NCBI GenBank assembly: GCA_036971475.1
Contig: JBAIZL010000001.1
Coordinates: 108,704,850 to 108,768,849 of the forward strand
DNA: 64,000 nucleotides
Direction: 5' to 3'
Origin: Prosapia bicincta
Lineage: Eukaryota > Arthropoda > Insecta > Hemiptera > Cercopidae
Under the pieces are notes generated by a model, which saw only the letters and a program-made list of their open reading frames with translations, ran no database searches and was not told where the DNA came from. The position numbers and the translations under genes were made by a program. Positions 31,434-42,748 of this stretch are shown here, piece after piece (position 1 is the stretch's first letter; every line of letters begins with the position of its first letter).

Positions 31434-34400
31434 ATGTCCACACCTAAACAATCCGTGATTCAGTGGAACATTAACGGAGTTAGAAGTCACATTGAGGCTC
31501 TCAAATTAATTGTAAGGGATGTGTCCCCTATGTACATTTGTATTCAGGAAACACATCTCCATGAATCGCACAATTTCCAACTAAGGGAGTATTCAGTTTA
31601 CAGATCGGACTTCGTTACAGAAAATCGAGCTAGAGGTGGCGTAGCCATTCTAGCCCGTGACTGTGTCGACGCCGTTTCTCTGAATTTAATAACTCCCTTA
31701 CAAGCAGTAGCAATTCAAACAGCTGTTCCATACAAACTCACTCTCTGTTGTGTCTATCTTCCACCATGTGACCACCTGCAACAGAGAGACTTGATAGACC
31801 TGATAAACCAGTTACCTTCTCCATTTTTATTAGTGGGCAATTTTAATGCCCACCATGTTTCATGGGGTTCACCAGGATGCAACTCACGAGGGCATCTAGT
31901 TGAGAGTGTCAGATCAGAACTGGATTTATACCTGCTAAATGACGGTTCTCCGACACATTTAGCAGCGTCTACAGGCGGATGGACAGCTGTTGACTTATCA
32001 TTGTGCATTCCTGATCTGGCTACAAGGTTAACATGGTCAGCATTGCCTGATCTTTACAGTAGCGATCATACTCCCATTGAGATCTCTTTGTATGACTCCT
32101 CACCCTGTTGTGATCGACATCCCAGTTGGATCTTGAAAAAAGCCAACTGGGAACAATTCTCACAAGATCTAGAATCACTGGAGGTGGAAGACCTGGCTCC
32201 ATCGTAAATTCAATTACCAAAACTATTTTGAATGCCGCCGAAAAGGCAATACCGAAAACCTCATCAAAACCACGGCGACCACCTGTTCCGTGGTGGAATG
32301 ATGAGTGCACTGTGATCCTTCGTCAACGGAGAAAAGCTCTGAACCAGTTCAAGAGACATCCAACGAGTGAAAACCTGGAAAAATATAAAATCTTCCGTGC
32401 GAAAGCACGGAGAATATTTAGGCAAAGTAAACGAGAATCATGGACCCAGTACATTGGCACTATTACAAGAACTACAGCTCCATCAACAGTATGTAAGAAA
32501 TTACGATCCGTTTGTGGCATTTCCGTTCCGATGCCATTAATTTCATTAAGGTATCCGGTTGGAGTTATGACCACGGACAGTGAGGAAATTGCCAATGTGC
32601 TGGCTTTATCGTTCTCAAAATATTCTTCATCTTCTGCATACAAGGACGCTTTCCAGGTGTACAAACGTAAACAGGAAGCCTTACCGTTCACCGTTGGATT
32701 GTCAGAAGACAAGTGTTTGAATATCCATTTCTCTATCGATGAACTAGAGTCGGCTCTCTCGTCAACGAAGGATTCAGCTCCAGGCCCGGACGATATTGTA
32801 TACTCCATGATTAAAAATCTACACAGTCGGCAAAACTAGTTCTCCTTCGGATATACAATCGTATATTCGGGGAGCACGGTTTTCCCGATGCATGGTTAAA
32901 AGCGACAATAATTCCTCTTCTAAAACAAGGAAAGGACAAAACTAATCCCAGTAGTTACAGACCCATCTCTCTGACCAGCTGCTTATGCAAACTACTGGAG
33001 AAGATGGTCAACCGTCGTCTTGTCTGGTATCTAGAAACAAACAAACTTCTTACTAACGTCCAGTGTGGTTCCAGACAAGGACGTTCATCAGTTGACCAAT
33101 TGGTTTTGTTGGAGTCAGCTATACAGAATGCCTTCATCTTACGACAAACACTGGTAGCTGTTTTCTTCGACCTCGAGAAGGCATATGCCATGGCACGGAG
33201 AAGAGGAATTTTGAACGTATTGAAATCATGGGGTATACAAGGTAACATTCTTGCTTTTATACAAAAATATTTGAATAACAGGACTTTCCGTGTACGTCTA
33301 GGAGGCATATATTCTGATCGTTACGAACTAGAGAATGGTGAACCACAGGGTGGCGTGTTGAGTGTGACGCTGTTTGCCGTTGCCATTAACAGCGTCACTT
33401 TAAACGTACAGTCACCGGTCCACTGTTCCCTGTTTGTAGACGATTTTTGCATATATGTTGCTGCTAGAAGTATGGCAACAGCGGAAAGGTCCTTACAATT
33501 AGTCATTAACAAATTGCAAGAATGGACCAAATCTACGGGCTTCAAGTTTTCGGCTTCGAAGACCCAGTGTATAGCATTTAGTCGTCGCAGGCAACACCAG
33601 GAACCTATCCTTTATCTTGATGGTTCGCGGCTTCAGACCGCGGGTAATGTGAGATTTTTGGGTCTTTTATTAGATAAAAGACTTTCATGGAGTCCGCATG
33701 TGCGTGATTTGAGGACCCGGTGCAGCAAGATATTGGATATGTTGAGAGTTCTAAGTGGTACAAATTGGGGAGCAGACAGAACTTATATGCTCCGCTTCTA
33801 TCGCGCCGTTGTAAGATCGCGCATAGATTACGGCTGTATAGCCTATTCATCTGCTCGACCTACGGTTTTGAAACTCCTGGATTCAATACATCACGCTGGC
33901 CTTAGACTTTCTACTGGTGCTTTTAGATCAAGCCCAATCTCCAGCCTTCTAGTTGAAACTGGAGAACCATCTCTCTCAGTGCGACGTCAAAAGCTACAAA
34001 TTTCATATTACATTGGTCTTCGAAGCAAACCTAAACATCCGGCATTCAAAGCAGTTTTTGATAACCACCTCGAGGATCGTTACAATGAGCGGCAACGTTC
34101 AACTGCTCCCTTCGGAATAAGAACGTTGCGTATTTTTAGCAATCTAAATTTAGAACTTCCACCTATATTCGAACGATCATCATGCTACATCCCTCCATGG
34201 GTAATACGAATGCCAAAATTTGACTTCTCATTGTCCAGGTACCTAAAACACAATACTCCTGACGTTATTTATCGTCAGGAGTTTTTGCAGATCCAACTAA
34301 CTCACCCACACACTGTGACTATATTCACAGACGGTTCAAAACTGGACAATGGGATAGGTTGTGCATTTTATATGGAAGGACAAACCTTCACTTATGGATT

Positions 34401-35118
34401 ACCCTCAGCCTGTAGCGTTTTTAAAGCAGAACTTTATGCAATTTTCCAAGCTTTAAGATCAATTCCGTCTGCAACATCTAAATATCTTGTATGTTCCGAT
34501 TCCAAAAGTGCTCTCCAGGCTATTCAGGATATTTACACTAAGAACCCATTAGTTGGAGACATCTTGTGCTCAATACACAGGCTCCAATTACGGGGTATCG
34601 AGGTGTCATTTCTCTGGGTGCCTGGTCACTGCGGAATATTTGGAAATACTAAAGCAGATGAAGGAGCAAAATTAGCTATAAGTATGGTACCATCGACACA
34701 ACGTGTAATGGCATCAGATTTTGTATGCAATGTTAAAACAATACTATTCTCTGTGTGGAATGAAGAATGGCAAAATGTACATAGAAACAAGCTGAGGGAC
34801 ATCAAAAATACCGTCCGGCCATGGAGGACATCTGTTCGTTCGAATCGTAGGGAGGAAGTGGTGGTTACTCGACTTCGCATCGGCCACTCTTTGTTAACGC
34901 ATGGATGGTTGATGCGACATCAGGATCCACCACTATGTCCGTTTTGTAGAAGCAATATTACAATCAAGCATATCCTGCTTGATTGTGATGAGTTAAACGA
35001 TTTGTATGTACGTTACGATCTTCGAGGTAGTTTAAAGGTGGTTTTAAGGGACGATGTCACGGCTATCGACCGTGTCATCGCTTTCTTACGCCACCTGAAT
35101 CTATTTAATAATATTTAA
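31434..35118 (+). pseudogene. LINE ORF2: endonuclease, reverse transcriptase, RNase H
   Basis: The ATG at 31434 opens an AP-like endonuclease: QWNINGVRS, CIQETHL, then GNFNAHH where the family has GDFNAHH, and SSDHTPIE. A shift near 32190-32203 leads to the linker frame (WWNDECTVILRQRRKAL). A second near 32810-32822 leads to the reverse transcriptase: SSYRPISLTSC, FFDLEKAYAMA (motif A, first Asp kept, second changed to Ala), GEPQGGVLSVTLFA (motif B) and LFVDDFCIYVA (motif C, both Asp kept). RNase H follows with IFTDGSK, KAELYAI, CSDSKSAL and KADEGAK, all four acids present, then knuckle CPFCRSNITIKHILLDC and the stop at 35118. The D-to-N change in the endonuclease hits a catalytic residue. 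Target-primed reverse transcription is its normal role; this copy should be unable to do it. Confidence 0.9.
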
Positions 35119-35263
35119 ATTATGTATAATTTTAGTTTCTTTCGTTTAGTTACAATTAGTATTAAATATTTATTTTATTATTTTTTTGTTTAGGAGTTTT
35201 ATTATGAAATAATTATTTAAAATAACTTTAGTTAGGCGATGATAACCTTGATAGGTTTTTCGC

Positions 35264-35266
<3 letters not shown>

Positions 35267-35313
<47 letters not shown>
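35267..35313 (+). other. Poly(A) tail of the LINE
   Basis: 47 uninterrupted A residues immediately before the 3' target duplication. Confidence 0.95.
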
Positions 35314-35316
<3 letters not shown>

Positions 35317-35325
35317 TCCTTGACA
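35314..35325 (+). repeat. 3' target-site duplication of the LINE
   Basis: Exact copy of the 12 bases at 29528-29539. Confidence 0.9.
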
Positions 35326-38152
35326 GTGGAGAGGGTGGAAGTGTACAGTTTTCGTGCAATAAAAGTAAATCTCAGTTAAACTCTTGGAAATTCAGATTTG
35401 GAATTAATTTGACGTTTACACTAGGATTTTGGAAATGGTTATTCACTTGTTGCATTATAACTTCCCTTACAATATTTATGTAACATAGACAAAGAACTTA
35501 AATTGTGTATTTATATTTTTATTAGGACGTATAAAATAATATTGCCGAATAAACATAAATGGGAAATGACAAGCTTAAACACCTTAGTTTTAGAAAATAC
35601 TATAATTACAAATAAAATAAAAATACATTTAAACATCGTATTTTTTCCTTCCACTATTCTACATTTGCTGTAGAACTGAATAATTTAAATCTCATAAATT
35701 TACTTCAGTTGATAATATTTTGGCAACAATACGTAATGAGTTTTATTGGACTTATGCAGTTATATAATGTCAAAGAGCTTAACCTATAAGTGCAAACGAT
35801 TCAGACAACTCCCGTCAAGAGATATATGCTTTAGTCAACATTAGTAAGCTTTGCTTTGTATCTCTTCCAGTCATTGATTCTAGATCAGCTATTAATTGTT
35901 GCGGAATAGATTCATCAAATAATAACTGTTGTTACATTGTAGTAACCATTATTTATACTCCTGAATTTTGTAGTACTTTACGTTCGGTAAAACGTAATTA
36001 ATCACTTTTACATTAGTTTATGACTATTCGAACTTTATTTATTTTTTAAACTTGTAAAAACTTACTGAGACAGAACGTTTTTGATCGCTCCGTGGCGATC
36101 TTCATCAGTGTCTAAATTTTCCGCTTGGAGATGTTAAGCTAAACGGTGACGGTACTAAAGACAGGTTTTCGATAGTATCAAAGAGTATGTGTGATTTGTA
36201 TTGGGTTTGTTCGTTTATTATGTTTGTTGAGAGAAAACATTATTTTTAGCTGTAACCATTTATTATTTATATTCTTAATTAGTACATTACGTAAAGCGTG
36301 AGGAAAAGCAAATAATGCAGGTTGCACTTGGGAATTTTCACCAAAGCCAAATGCCAGTGTGACAAACTTCTACATCTAAGCACTCTAAATTTACTCACAT
36401 ATAACGTGGGTAAAATATGTTTTCTCATACATTAGACAGATAGCGGCATTTTTTCTAAATGCGAAGTAAGCAAAAGTACCAATATTGGCCAGGGTTTGAA
36501 GGAAAAATGTCTATTGCAATGTAAATATCGAGTTTTACTAAAATAGCTTTCAAAATAAACATTTACCTAATAATTCCAAAGGTATTTCAACGTATTCGTA
36601 AATAGGATTAAATTTGAAGAGCGTAATTCTTTTGAAAGTTTTACGTATCGACATTTATTTCTTAACTCTTTATTCTCTATAGTAGGCTACAACTTGCAAT
36701 TTATATTGCTTCTAAAACAGAATAATTTAGGCTTAGAAATATCCGTATAAAAAGTTGACTAACTATATGAAAATATTTTTATTTTATTCAAACCTTTAAT
36801 TCCACAATTATTTTTGAGGTTATGTATATACTATATAATGTCTACAAATAGGAATATAAATATAATTTTATTTAAAATATCATTGGAAAAATGTATGAAC
36901 AATATGAGTTGTAAATATTACAACAGTTACATGTACGGACACATAATTTATAACTATGTAGACACATACAGTTATTACAAACATTTTGACAAACCTCTAG
37001 AACTAAAAAATAGCAAAGCAATGTAATGTAAGCAAAATATAGCTAAAAATATACTTTGAGAATATGTGTTTAGAAGACGTGCTAGACTGGAAATTTAAAA
37101 TTCTTGAAAATATGAAAAATGAGTGAGAGGTAGATGAGCCAGCAAAGGAAAGCACCAATCCTTTGAAGTGAAACTTTTTTTAATCCTAAAAACGCGAGGA
37201 AATTAAATTATTTTTTCCGAAGAGATGTGAATTTTGTAATAGATCATTTGTGAGCAAATGCAATTCTGATTTAGCTAATTTTTCTGAATATTTTATAAAA
37301 TTGTATTGCAAAACCACTTGTTTAGTTTTGAAATTTGTATAGTATTTTGATAACTTATGTAGATTATAACTATGGATTTCGACCCACAAAAAGTGTCTCC
37401 GTTACTTTTATTTAGTTTATTTGCTTGTTTGATTGTTTTCGTCATCTTATGTCTTTTATGATCATAATGTAACTTTCTTCTGGTTAAGTAAAAAAGTGAA
37501 GAAACCAACTAAAGTAGGAATTCTTCCGTTGTTAAACGGAAATAATGGGTAGTAGATTGTGTTCCATCTGAATCCATGTTGCCATACAAATGCAAAACAT
37601 ATGATAGCTTCGGCAAAGCGTTGATTTGACAAAATACTCCTTCTTACATGATTGTTAGCAAAGCAAGATTTCATATTTATTGTGAACTTTCACCTTTTGC
37701 ATTCTAAGTAGCCTACTATTCAAGTTTTAAATGAATCATTTTTTAATATTAGTGTTCCAAATAAAAACAAGGAAAGGTTGAAAAATCAAAAGCGCTATTA
37801 TAAACCAGAGAGGTAATAAAAATGTCTTACATCCAACCCGAACTGTTTGCGATTCATCCTTAATAGATGGGAGTAATGATATCCTTAATATGAAATACGT
37901 TTTGATCATCTTTGCGTAAAACATTTTGGTAGGTCGGAAATATGTCAAGCGAAGTACTCACTAGCGCTCTCAGTCGAATATTTAGATCTGCTACGAGTAG
38001 CTAAGATTGCCCCCTTTCCACAAGTTTAAATAATTCAAACTGTCTATAGGCCTAGGTGTACATTATTTAAAATGAATTAAATAAAATACCATGTCGGATT
38101 TAATTTTAATTATTACAAAAACCTACGTAACATGTTATAAATCCAGTACATA

Positions 38153-38154
<2 letters not shown>
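35326..38154. other. AT-rich stretch without recognisable gene
   Basis: Apart from the hammerhead-like motif at 36068-36113, no signal I can support. Several 60-70 residue frames between 36814 and 37948 have AT-driven composition. Confidence 0.55.
36068..36113 (-). ncRNA. Hammerhead-like motif, strong stems, one core change
   Basis: Minus strand: AGACA (stem I), CTGATGA, one extra A, stem II GATCGC and GCGATC around CACGGA, then AAA where GAA is expected, stem III AA-CG-TT, C at the cleavage position, and TGTCT pairing exactly with AGACA. Stems I (five pairs) and II (six pairs) are perfect. The G12-to-A change should abolish cleavage. Confidence 0.45.
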
Positions 38155-38188
<34 letters not shown>

Positions 38189-38216
38189 TTTATGTGTGTG
38201 TGTTTATGTGTGTGTA

Positions 38217-38254
<38 letters not shown>

Positions 38255-38275
38255 TGTGTCTGTGTCTGTGTGTGT
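38155..38275. repeat. (TG)n microsatellite with TTTATG interruptions
   Basis: TG-rich tract of about 120 bases broken by TTTG, TTTATG and TCTG steps. Confidence 0.95.
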
Positions 38276-41220
38276 AACTGTTTCGGCTTTGTTTTTAGAT
38301 ATTTCTTTGCTCATTGCATATAATTAGGTTTCTATGGTTTTAACAAAAATGGACTGAAATATTAGGTAGCGCGAAAGGACAATCTAGGCAAACACTGATT
38401 CACGTTCAGAGTTATTATTAGAAACACTTTTTATGAGTGCGATCAATGTTTGCTTTTCTAAGTCGCAAGAGAGTCATACAAAATATTTTGGTTTGACGTA
38501 TGTATTGAAATGAGGATAGAGGACCAAAGTGCAAGTAACAACGCCAGATGGGAAAGGGTTTTAACAGAACTGATTGCAATACTTCTAGAGTAACTGATAT
38601 TTTACCAAAAAAGTGAAATAGAATCGGATTTAAATATCGAAATAGAGCGCTATGTTTCATGGACATTGTAGGTGCAAAACTAAGCTACCTGATATTGTTA
38701 TTTCGCTTTGGTGTGGTCTCTGAAGATTTATTGTAAACAAACCACCAGTATCAGTGTTAATTTCTCTTTGTAGGATATAACTTTCATAAACAAACTTACA
38801 GCTGAAAGAAATCTTTTGATAAAAAGTAATAATATATTTAAAATATTTTTATTAAGTTCAAATATACAGTGAGGGTTTGGAACAAATATATAGGTTAACA
38901 AATCCAAGTAATGTAGTGACAAATATAAATAATTTAGAGAGCAAAGAATGTGTTTAACGAATTGAAAAATTTACCAACGCAGTACCATGAATATTCAGTG
39001 GATCTCTCAATAAGAATAGTAATGCAATCACAAAGTAATGTAAAAACGTAGCTTGATCAGAGTTAGGACGATGTTTTCAAGTTACTAATAATTTTATACG
39101 AATTGGAATGATACGACATTTAAGCTATCATCTCTATACACTATGGTCACAAAAAAATAATTTCAAGTTTAATGCACTTAAAGGTTTCCCCTCAACTCTA
39201 TTATTCTGAATTAATGTTTTAATAACACCTATTCAAATAAAAGTAAATTAAGTATTAAATAAAGTATTTCATTAGAAAAAATATGTTTATAACGTTTATT
39301 ATAGGCCAATACATTGACTATAACATTGTTTTTCAGCAATAATGATGCTTCACTACTCAAGAGATAATTTTACATAATGCCCTTAGAAGTAAAGTGAGTT
39401 TGTTTTCGTTTCCAATGCACCCGATATTCATTCTTGATTTCATATTATGATGTTGTTTGTTGAACAGGGTCAATTATTATAAACAATACATTTGGAAGTG
39501 ATATTTCAAGAAGAAATAACATTTTGTTTACTTGAATCCTAATTAATTCTAAACTTTCAAAATAGAATGCAGACGTTTATACACTTCCATAAATATTGAT
39601 ATCTTCGTATGATTCGCGCAACAATGATTTAAATGAGTCGTTCCTCAACCTTGTCGATTATATAAATAGGTGCTTTAAATTATTCCTATAAGATGTTTTT
39701 GTTAGTTAAGGTGTGATTTAATTAGCTTCAAGATAAAGTGTTAGAGGTTAAGCGCCTTTTTGCCTTTTGTAAATAAAGGCTCACGTAAATAAACAGTCAT
39801 TGTGATTTCACAACGAAAGTTTAATTTTAAATGTAAGTTAAGTATTTTATTTTCATGTACAATACGCTTTTGAGCGAGCAGGCTATTTACACAATTTATG
39901 TTTCAGTCAATAAGATAAATAAATATTTGCCTTGTGTTTTAAATTAAAATATTGGGTTTAAACGAAATGTCTTACTATGTCACGAGCTTGATAAGCACAA
40001 ATTTAAATAGGCTTTACATTAGTCCTTATAGTTAACAGCATAGTTTTATGTCAGACAACTAAGGTAACTACTTATTAACGTTCCCACTGCTAAGCACTCT
40101 ACATTCAGTAGTATCATATTGTTTAATAATATCACCTAGATATCATAATTTGTTTAATATTTGTAATTCATATTTTTTCTCATTTTTAGCCATACATCTT
40201 TTTAAGGCCATGCTATTTTCCTCATTATCCTATAACGCTACATTAGATGTAAATATGATGCTTGAATACTTATAAAATTTGTCAAGTTTTTCACTCCGTA
40301 CAATTCAAGTACAATAACGCAAAATAACCCTAATGAAATACATGCATTCTTAGATTCCGTCTAAATAGAAATCTTTTCATTTTAGTAAACGCCTAAATTT
40401 TCCTTTCGATATATTTTTCTTATTATTTTCAAACTTTACCAAAGCATTTCTCGTGTCCTTTATTTTCTTAAATGTTCTTCCCTAGCGAAAAATCAATGCT
40501 GGTTATCATCGCCAAACAAAATAACGACGTGAAAACTAGAATTTAATTAACAACTAATAAAATTATTAAGAAAGAAATATATAAAAGGAAACAACAATAT
40601 AATATAAAACAAACACGTAGCAAAAAAATAACAAAATAACAGTAACGAAAAATATAACAGAAAACAAATAATAACAATAGATAAAAACATAAAAGTAAGT
40701 AAGAAATATAACAATGAGATGTAACAATAAATACATAACAAATAATTACAAATATTTGTTTTCATCTTTAGGTAAGTGACTTTTTCTATGTCCTTTCTTT
40801 TTTGTATTATCTGTCTTTTTTAACGATCATAACAATGCCACAAGCGTAAGGATGCAACCATATAGCTTTGTTATTGCTTTTAAAAAGAAACCTTATAAGT
40901 TACCCCTCCTCGTATTGTGTTGTAGTCGGTAATGTATGTATAATATAGGTATTGTATGAATTCCTCTATGATGTAGGATAGTTGTCTTTCCATCCACTAA
41001 ATAAATATTTCGAACAATACTTTCAGCATAATCGTAACTCAATTAAGGATATTGAAATTTGTTTTGTTACTTTGTTTTAATCTCGACTACTGCGAATCTG
41101 ACAGATATAAACACAATTATTAGAAAATAAATACTAATATTTTGTCGCTCTTTGCAACTTATGTTTTGAAGTCATGGTAATATGTGGGAACGTAGAAGAG
41201 ATGCAGAATAAAATGAAAAT
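38276..41220. other. AT-rich stretch without recognisable gene
   Basis: No coding, RNA or repeat signal that I can support. A 72-residue hydrophobic frame at 40547-40765 (minus) comes from AT-rich sequence. Confidence 0.55.
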
Positions 41221-41956
41221 ATTCTAAAAAATTGTTATAATTGTTACTGTAAATAATGATTGTTAAAGATTTTCTGTTTTGTTTTTTTAATAATAACTAA
41301 ATACAAATCCACAGGTAAAAATGAAATTATTGTTAATTTCAAAAAATATTGAAACCACTAAATGGAATAATCTGATTTGTAATAATTATTGGTCAACAAT
41401 ATTATAAAAAATGAGTTGTTGTAGGTATAAATTATTCCGATAGTTAAACAATATAAAATTTCTAACTTACAACAATTAGTTTAAAATTATTAGTATTTAC
41501 ATTACCATGGTTTCATAAAGACATTATTTCTCTATACTTACATAAGCATCAAAAACATTGAGCTAAAGAATATTTGAACCTTCGTAAAAGCCATTAACAT
41601 ATTTATATAAGTACAGTATTAATAAACTTATAAATTTCTCCGGGCGGTGATTGTGTGCCTTGTTGTAAACTAATAAACTGCAATAGGTTAATGTGGTTTA
41701 TACAGAATATCGATATCCTTTGGATATTTGCTACATAAGTGAAAGGCGTTGGGAGAAGTCGATACTGTACATTATTTTGCACTACGATACATTTAGACTT
41801 TTGTAGCTGTATGTTGTCAATACAAATGTCAATTATTTTGACAATTAGGTTTTTTAGCGATTCATAATAGTTTTTTATTAGTATTAAGCTAAAAACATTT
41901 GAATATATTATAAACAAACCAAATATTCTCTATCTCTCTATAACGTATTTAGCAAG

Positions 41957-41985
41957 TTTTGGCATCCTCAGGGATAATTACCACA
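41957..41985 (-). ncRNA. Weak hammerhead-like remnant
   Basis: Minus strand CTGAGGATGCC, then a poor stem II, TAAATACGTTA. It follows the family spacing but lacks the G of GAAA and a clear stem I. Kept only because it fits the pattern of the better copies. Confidence 0.2.
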
Positions 41986-42709
41986 TATCGATGTTTTTCA
42001 GTAGTAACTACAATTTATGGAAGTTCGAAAGGTTTGACAAAACGAGAGTGACTATTTTTCTATGAACCTATAAAGTATAATAATGATTTTATGTTGATTT
42101 CTGCACTAAAACCTTACAATCACAAAGTAAAGATGCTTTATAACAAAACATCGTACAGGTAATAAGCTATATTATATTTTTTTCTAAAATTAATTATTAC
42201 AATCTTTTATCCAATGGCCTAAATAAAGCCAACCGTTGCTTAACGTGAGTTAGTCCATTAGAAGTCAGTCATTTTCAAATAACATACAATTTGGAAGTAA
42301 TAGGTATAAGTACTGTGTGTATGTATACATGTTGGAATAATAGTTTTTTACATAATTATAATTTCACTCAAGTCTGCAAGACTCATTCGAATCAAGTAAG
42401 TGTTTAACGATTGCCAAGACAAATAATAAATTATGACCTATTTATTATACTTGACTGTAGAAAGCCATTTTCTAGTTAACAAATTTATTATATACTGTTC
42501 TTTAAAACTAGCTGTGTGTATGTATAAAGAGAAGGTAAAGACACCTGTATATGTATACTGAGACATATTAGGATAAACATTTGTCTTATATTTTGAATTA
42601 TTAACTCGTAATATCATCCACAATTTATTGTTCTAATTATTTGCTTCCACCTTCACTTGAGCTACTAGTTTGTAACTAAAAACACTTGTAAATACGGCCT
42701 ATGGTCTCA

Positions 42710-42748
42710 GTTGACAATGAGACATCTCCCGAAACGCCCGTACTCAAC
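42710..42748 (+). ncRNA. Hammerhead-like variant with perfect stem I
   Basis: GTTGA at 42710-42714 and TCAAC at 42744-42748 pair exactly. Between them lie CAATGAGA, CATCTCC, CGAAAC, the loop GCCC, then GTAC. GAAAC, GT and the flanking stem I sit as in a hammerhead with a tiny stem III. The CTGATGA box is reduced to CAATGA, missing part of the U-turn, so activity is doubtful. Confidence 0.35.

Larger units (their letters stand above)
29540..35313 (+). mobile_element. Complete I-clade (Nimb-like) non-LTR retrotransposon
   Basis: The element is about 5.77 kb and bounded by an exact 12-bp target-site duplication. It has a 5' untranslated region (29540-30030), ORF1 with three zinc knuckles, ORF2 with endonuclease, reverse transcriptase, RNase H and a terminal Cys/His knuckle, a short 3' untranslated region and a 47-A tail. 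RNase H plus the FVDDF form of motif C and the GGVLSVTLFA wording of motif B point to the I/Nimb group. The 3' end carries a small hairpin: GGCG pairs with CGCC around 35235-35264, just before the tail, likely the element's recognition signal for its own reverse transcriptase. The perfect duplication and long tail suggest recent insertion, yet both ORFs are interrupted. Confidence 0.92.

Noticed and set aside
36814..37026. 70-codon plus-strand frame
   Set aside because: Asn, Tyr, Ile and Lys bias typical of random AT-rich sequence.
40547..40765. Hydrophobic 72-codon frame that might be a membrane protein
   Set aside because: Phe, Leu, Ile and Tyr excess follows directly from AT-rich DNA; no family, no conserved motif.
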